Positions 19,245-22,740 of a stretch of 22,740 nt of DNA are shown here, piece after piece. Position 1 is the first letter of the stretch; each line of letters opens with the position of its first letter. This DNA comes from Amanita rubescens (Eukaryota; Basidiomycota; Agaricomycetes; Agaricales; Amanitaceae): the NCBI GenBank assembly GCA_015039365.1, contig WION01000722.1:1-22740 (forward strand), read 5' to 3'. Below the pieces are notes generated by a model. It was not told the DNA's origin. It did not search any database and was given only the letters and a program-made list of their open reading frames with translations. Both the position numbers and the translations under genes were made by a program.

Positions 19245-20622
19245 ATGTCTCTTACCAAGGAACAGCGCAAGCGTCTCGAGAGCTCTATAAGCTCTCCCTT
19301 GCCGTTTTGCAGCGGCATCATACCCGTCAAGCCAAATGATTTGGGTCTCTTCTATAGGACAGAGGAAATCTCACAGTAACGTCGGCTTTTCTTCCCAACG
19401 TAACAGATCTTTGACATTCGTCCATAGTTGGTTGAAGCTCCATCATTGCTCTAATACATGACTTGAACGCTTGGCAAATACGTGCGAGCCAGCCGGCTTT
19501 GGGAGAAACAAGGAGAATATATATGACGAATCGTACAGAAAGGCAGGAAGACTTGGTTCGGAATTCTTCAGGCCTATGCTAGATGTCAAAGCTGCCGGGC
19601 TGATCGATCTTATCCATGAAAGATTACTCTGTGGCTCGAAAGAAGACAAAGTGATTCGTGCAGAGCTGTACAACCTTAACGTTTATGGTAGGGAATATCT
19701 CGCGCGCCATTTGATTCTGATCTAGATGATCGATCATTGAACAGGCGAAGGATCCTTTTTCAAGGCGCATGTGGATACGCCCCGCAGTGAAAACATGTTC
19801 GGATCTTTGGTCATCTTCTTTCCAACGGCCCATGAAGGTGGATCCCTTTTGATGAGAAAGAATGGCGTCGAATGGTCCTTTGATTCCTCAAAGGTTCTGG
19901 CCGACGATGGTGAACCTCGTCTCGGATACGTTGCGCTATATAGTGATGTCGAGCATGAAGTTGCAGCCGTCACCTCCGGATATCGCGTCACGATCACCTA
20001 CAATCTCTACTTTGACCACCCGAGCTCATACAAGCTGCCGAAACCACTGTCTTCCGTGTCGGCCATGAATAATTTCAAAGATGAATTGTCTTCTCTTCTG
20101 ATTGATCCCGAATTTCTCCCCCAAGGTGGTTACCTAGGTTTCGGTCTAGAATATGCCTATTCCATATCGACTTCAAATTGGTCCAAACTGAGCCATCTCG
20201 AGGACCGGTTGAAAGGCGTTGACGCGGATCTCATGCAAGCATTCAAGGAACTCTCACTTGTCACATCCTTTTGGAGTGTAATCGAATATGGCTACAACCT
20301 ATTTGCATGCGAGAACCGTATCCCGGACTCAGAGGGTGATTCTTTTGGAGAGAATAGAGATTTCACGGATTGGATGGTCGCGGACGAAGGTGCCTTAGTC
20401 CTGCAAGCTGAAGACTCCGATACAAAGGTCAATATCGGTATTAATTGGGTGAAAGATTTGGTAAAGGCGTACCAGGGAGAGCAATCTTTCATCAATTACG
20501 GAAACGAGAGTTATACTGACCATGCTTATCACAACGTCTGTCTCATTGCGAAAGTTGGCAAGCCAGGAACGCGCGGGATTCCACCGATCTCAAATGAGGA
20601 CTATGAGGACTATGATGAATAG
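19245..20622 (+). CDS. 2OG-Fe(II) oxygenase (prolyl-hydroxylase-like), acidic C-terminus; possible nonsense codons
   Basis: A dioxygenase of the fungal 2-oxoglutarate/Fe(II) superfamily; its substrate is unknown. Exons: 19245-19375 (PFCSGIIPVKPNDLGLFY), about 19428-19687 (CEPAGFGRNKENIYDESYRK, AELYNLNVYG), 19745-20622. Iron ligands are visible as HVD (in FFKAHVDTP) and the distal His in YSDVEHEV, with the 2-oxoglutarate-binding Arg in GYRVTITYNLY. FGSLVIFFPTAHEGG is a typical family block. With the 52-bp intron 19376-19427 phase is kept, but TGA at 19459-19461 then falls in frame just before LERLANTCEP, so either this exon start is misread, a base is missing in GACTT, or the gene carries a nonsense codon. 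The C-terminus is acidic (EDYEDYDE) and ends at TAG. The same frame continues with 15 acidic-rich codons before the next TAG. Confidence 0.7.
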
Positions 20623-20787
20623 TTTGACGACGAGGAAGAATCGGATGAGGAAGGACTTGACGAGGAGGATTAGGATCAGTTGGACAAAGGAGCTGCGGAA
20701 CAGAACATCGCACTTGGTCACAATACGAAATAAACTTGCTGTCATGGAATACATTTCCCGAGTTTTTAATCTGACTACAATGATTTA
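20623..20787 (+). other. 3' continuation of the oxygenase frame, then untranslated
   Basis: After the TAG at 20620 the oxygenase frame reads FDDEEESDEEGLDEED, another TAG, then DQLDKGAAEQNIALGHNTK and a stop. The composition matches the acidic tail before the first stop, as if the ancestral protein had a longer tail. Confidence 0.5.
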
Positions 20788-20890
20788 AACGTATATCAAT
20801 TGGGTGGGAAAATTGGCACAGGCGCAGTGGGGAGAGCAATCTTTCATCAGTTACGGCGATGAGAGCTATACGGATTATGCTGGTTGGTGC
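20788..20890 (+). pseudogene. Duplicated fragment of the 2OG-Fe(II) oxygenase coding sequence
   Basis: This piece reads YINWVGKLAQAQWGEQSFIS then YGDESYTDYA. It parallels GINWVKDLVKAYQGEQSFIN and YGNESYTDHA in the oxygenase at about 20438-20530. At DNA level GGGAGAGCAATCTTTCATCA is identical in both. It lacks any start or flanking exon, so it is a remnant of a tandem paralogue. Confidence 0.75.
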
Positions 20891-21202
20891 GATGATGCTG
20901 GTTCCCGCAACAGGTAGGTCCGGTTAGACCCCAAAATGGTCGCAATATCGCTAGTCCACCGATCTTGCGTGCAGCTAAGGTTGCATAGTACTTGTGGGAT
21001 TATCATGATATTGCCCGGCGGAGCCAATTGCAACGATAGATATTTAACAAGTCAGTGTTTGTCCTACCCTGAAGTACCGACAAAACTTCAAATCACATAA
21101 TATTCACAACTACTAAACATTACATTACAAGACAACTTGTGGCAAACTCCTGTTATGCCATTGAAAGTGATCATGGGTGTCATTTCTCCTCAAGTTGATG
21201 GT
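20891..21202. other. Intergenic, nothing recognised
   Basis: This lies between the oxygenase remnant and the 3' end of the TPR gene. It is A/T-rich with no gene or repeat that I can support. Confidence 0.4.
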
Positions 21203-22740
21203 TCAGTGACTTGAAGCAGATTCAATCTGAGCTTCCTGAAGTGGATTGTAATTAGGCTGAGTTTCCTCCTGCAACATAGCACCTTGTGCAAGTAAAACAT
21301 CAGCCTCCTCCCACCTCCCCTGACTTTGGTATGTGACTGCTAGATTAGCCATGCTTGTCAGAGTGTCTGGGTGGTGTGATCCAAGTTTTTCTTTGCTTGC
21401 CTTCATGACTTGTACCTCCAGCTTCTCTGCTTCATCCCACCTCCCCTGATTCCAGTATGTTGTTGCTAGATTAGTCATGCTTGTCAGAGTGTCTGGGTGG
21501 TGTGATCCAAGCTTTTCTTTCCTTGCCTCCATGACTTGTACCTCCAGCTTCTCTGCTTCATCCCACCTCCCCTGCTTCCTGTATGTGGCTGCTAGATTAC
21601 CCATGCTTGTCAGAGTGTCTGGGTGGTGTGATCCAAGCTTTTCTTTCCTTGACTCCATAACTTGTACCTCCAGTTTCTCTGCTTCATCCCCTCCCCTGAT
21701 TCCAGTATGTTGTTGCTAGATTAGCCATACTTGTCAGAGTGTCTGGGTGGTGTGAACCAAGCTTTTCTTTGCTTGCCTCCATGACTTGTACCTCCAGCTT
21801 CTCTGCTTCATCCCACCTCCCCTGATTCCTGTATGTGCCTGCTAGATTAGCCATGCTTCTCAGAGTGTCTGGGTGGTGTGATCCAAGCTTTTCTTTGCTT
21901 GCCTTCATGACTTGTACCTCCAGCTTCTCTGCTTCATCCCACCTCCCCTGATTCCAGTATGTTGTTGCTAGATTAGCCATGCTTGTCAGAGTGTCTGGGT
22001 GATGTGAACCAAGCTTTTCTTTCTTCGTCTCCATGACTTGTACCTCCAGCTTTTCTGCTTCATCCCACCTCCCCTGCTTCCCATATGTGGCTGCTAGATT
22101 ACCCATGCTGTTCAGAGTGTCTGGGTGGTGTGAACCAAGTTTTTCTTTCCTTGCCTTCATGACTTGTACTTCCAGCTTTTCTGCTTCATCCCACCTCCCC
22201 TGCTTCCCATATGTGGCTGCTAGATTACCCATGCTGTTCAGAGTATCTGGGTGGTGTGAACCAAGCTTTTCTTTGCTTGCCTTCATGACTTGTACCTCCA
22301 GCTTCTCTGCTTCATCCCACCTCCCCTGATTCCCATATGTGGCTGCCAGATTAGTCATGCTGTTCAGAGTATCTGGGTGGTGTGATCCAAGCTTTTCTTT
22401 CCTTGCCTCCATAACTTGTACCTCCAGCTTCTCTGCTTCATCCCACCTCCCCTGGTTCTGGTATGTGATTGCTAGATTAGCCATGCTTGTCAGAGTGTCT
22501 GGGTGGTGTGAACTAAGCTTTTCTTTCCTTGCCTCCATGACTTGTACCTCCAGCTTCTCTGCTTCATCCCACCTCCCCTGCTTCCTGTATGTGGCTGCTA
22601 GATTACCCATGCTTTTCAGAGTGTCTGGGTGGTGTAATCCAAGCTTTTCTTTCCTTGCCTCCATAACTTGTACCTCCAGCTTTTCTGCTTCATCCCACCT
22701 CCCCTGATTCCAGTATGTTGTTGCTAGATTAGCCATACTT
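21203..22740 (-). pseudogene. TPR-repeat protein (kinesin-light-chain-like repeats), likely C-terminal tail of a NOD-like receptor; frameshifted, 5' end outside window
   Basis: The coding sequence is an array of 42-residue units of the form NLATTYWNQGRWDEAEKLEV followed by QVMEARKEKLGSHHPDTLTS. Eleven units plus a divergent end unit (YQSQGRWEEADVLLAQ ... IESASSH, stop at 21203) are visible, and the frame is open to the window edge, so more lies upstream. Such TPR_10/KLC-type arrays in Agaricomycetes commonly form the ligand-sensing tail of NB-ARC or NACHT receptors; the nucleotide-binding domain would be beyond 22740, so this is inference. In the ninth unit two bases are missing at about 21690 (CATCCCCTCCCC where other units have CATCCCACCTCCCC on the plus strand), which truncates the protein at QGRG. 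The frame is restored to the family only in the next phase. It may be a real truncation or a mis-assembly of near-identical repeats. Confidence 0.8.
21310..22740 (-). repeat. Tandem 126-bp repeat array (TPR units)
   Basis: Units are 126 bp, in frame and nearly identical at DNA level; the unbroken core GACTTGTACCTCCAGCTT (plus strand) recurs in most units. Differences cluster in a few codons: unit positions 2, 6, 9, 10, 26-28 and 41, with single exceptions at 33-34. Confidence 0.9.

Noticed and set aside
21477..22707. Long plus-strand frames rich in Cys and Ser across the TPR array
   Set aside because: They are the antisense of the repeat units and repeat only because the units do; composition is unlike any family and they lack starts in context.
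21310..22740. CRISPR-like array
   Set aside because: The 126-bp periodic units are wholly coding in frame (42 residues) with no spacers.

Overview
The window looks like nuclear DNA of a mushroom-forming basidiomycete (Agaricomycetes). Genes are cut by many introns of about 45-70 bp with GT/GC...AG ends. The gene families are typical of that group: F-box-like proteins with an N-terminal coiled coil, a basidiomycete P-loop GTPase family, secreted GH16 beta-glucanase, an acidic-tailed 2OG-Fe(II) oxygenase, and a NOD-like-receptor type TPR array. There are no bacterial operons, rRNA or recognisable tRNA genes, and no CRISPR array.

Layout. 1-1067 (-): decayed epoxide hydrolase, cut by the window edge. 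1160-11173: three copies of one F-box-like gene, all on the minus strand. Copy B (4732-6225) is intact. Copy A (1160-4059) is split by an insertion of about 1.3 kb and has two frameshifts. Copy C (9699-11173) has one frameshift. Between B and C lie a decayed fragment resembling the YPP1/TTC7 PI4-kinase scaffold (+) and an intact 4-exon gene for an unknown N-terminally hydrophobic protein (-). 11405-12450 (-): multi-exon GTPase with readable G1, G3 and G4 motifs. 12945-14661 (+): 14-exon zinc alcohol dehydrogenase of the cinnamyl-alcohol type. 15384-15642 (-): possible small gene. 15971-17323 (+): secreted GH16 glucanase. 17501-18226 (-): 5'-truncated PTR2-type peptide transporter, converging on the GH16 gene. 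A roughly 100-bp direct repeat at 15049-15145 and 18225-18330 brackets this block. 19245-20622 (+): 2OG-Fe(II) oxygenase, followed by a duplicated scrap of its own coding sequence. 21203-22740 (-): C-terminal part of a protein with at least eleven near-identical 42-residue TPR units, running off the window.

The genes do not form one pathway. The most striking overall feature is that many genes are well conserved, with precise splice sites, yet carry one to four single-base indels, mostly in short homopolymers. This is either shared pseudogene decay or residual read error in the assembly; raw reads or RNA would settle it. The best biological leads are the homogenised TPR array (a likely fungal self/non-self recognition receptor tail), the F-box family duplication with its insertion, and the repeat-bounded GH16/transporter block. 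All exon boundaries were read by eye from splice consensus, reading phase and family similarity; no search was run.
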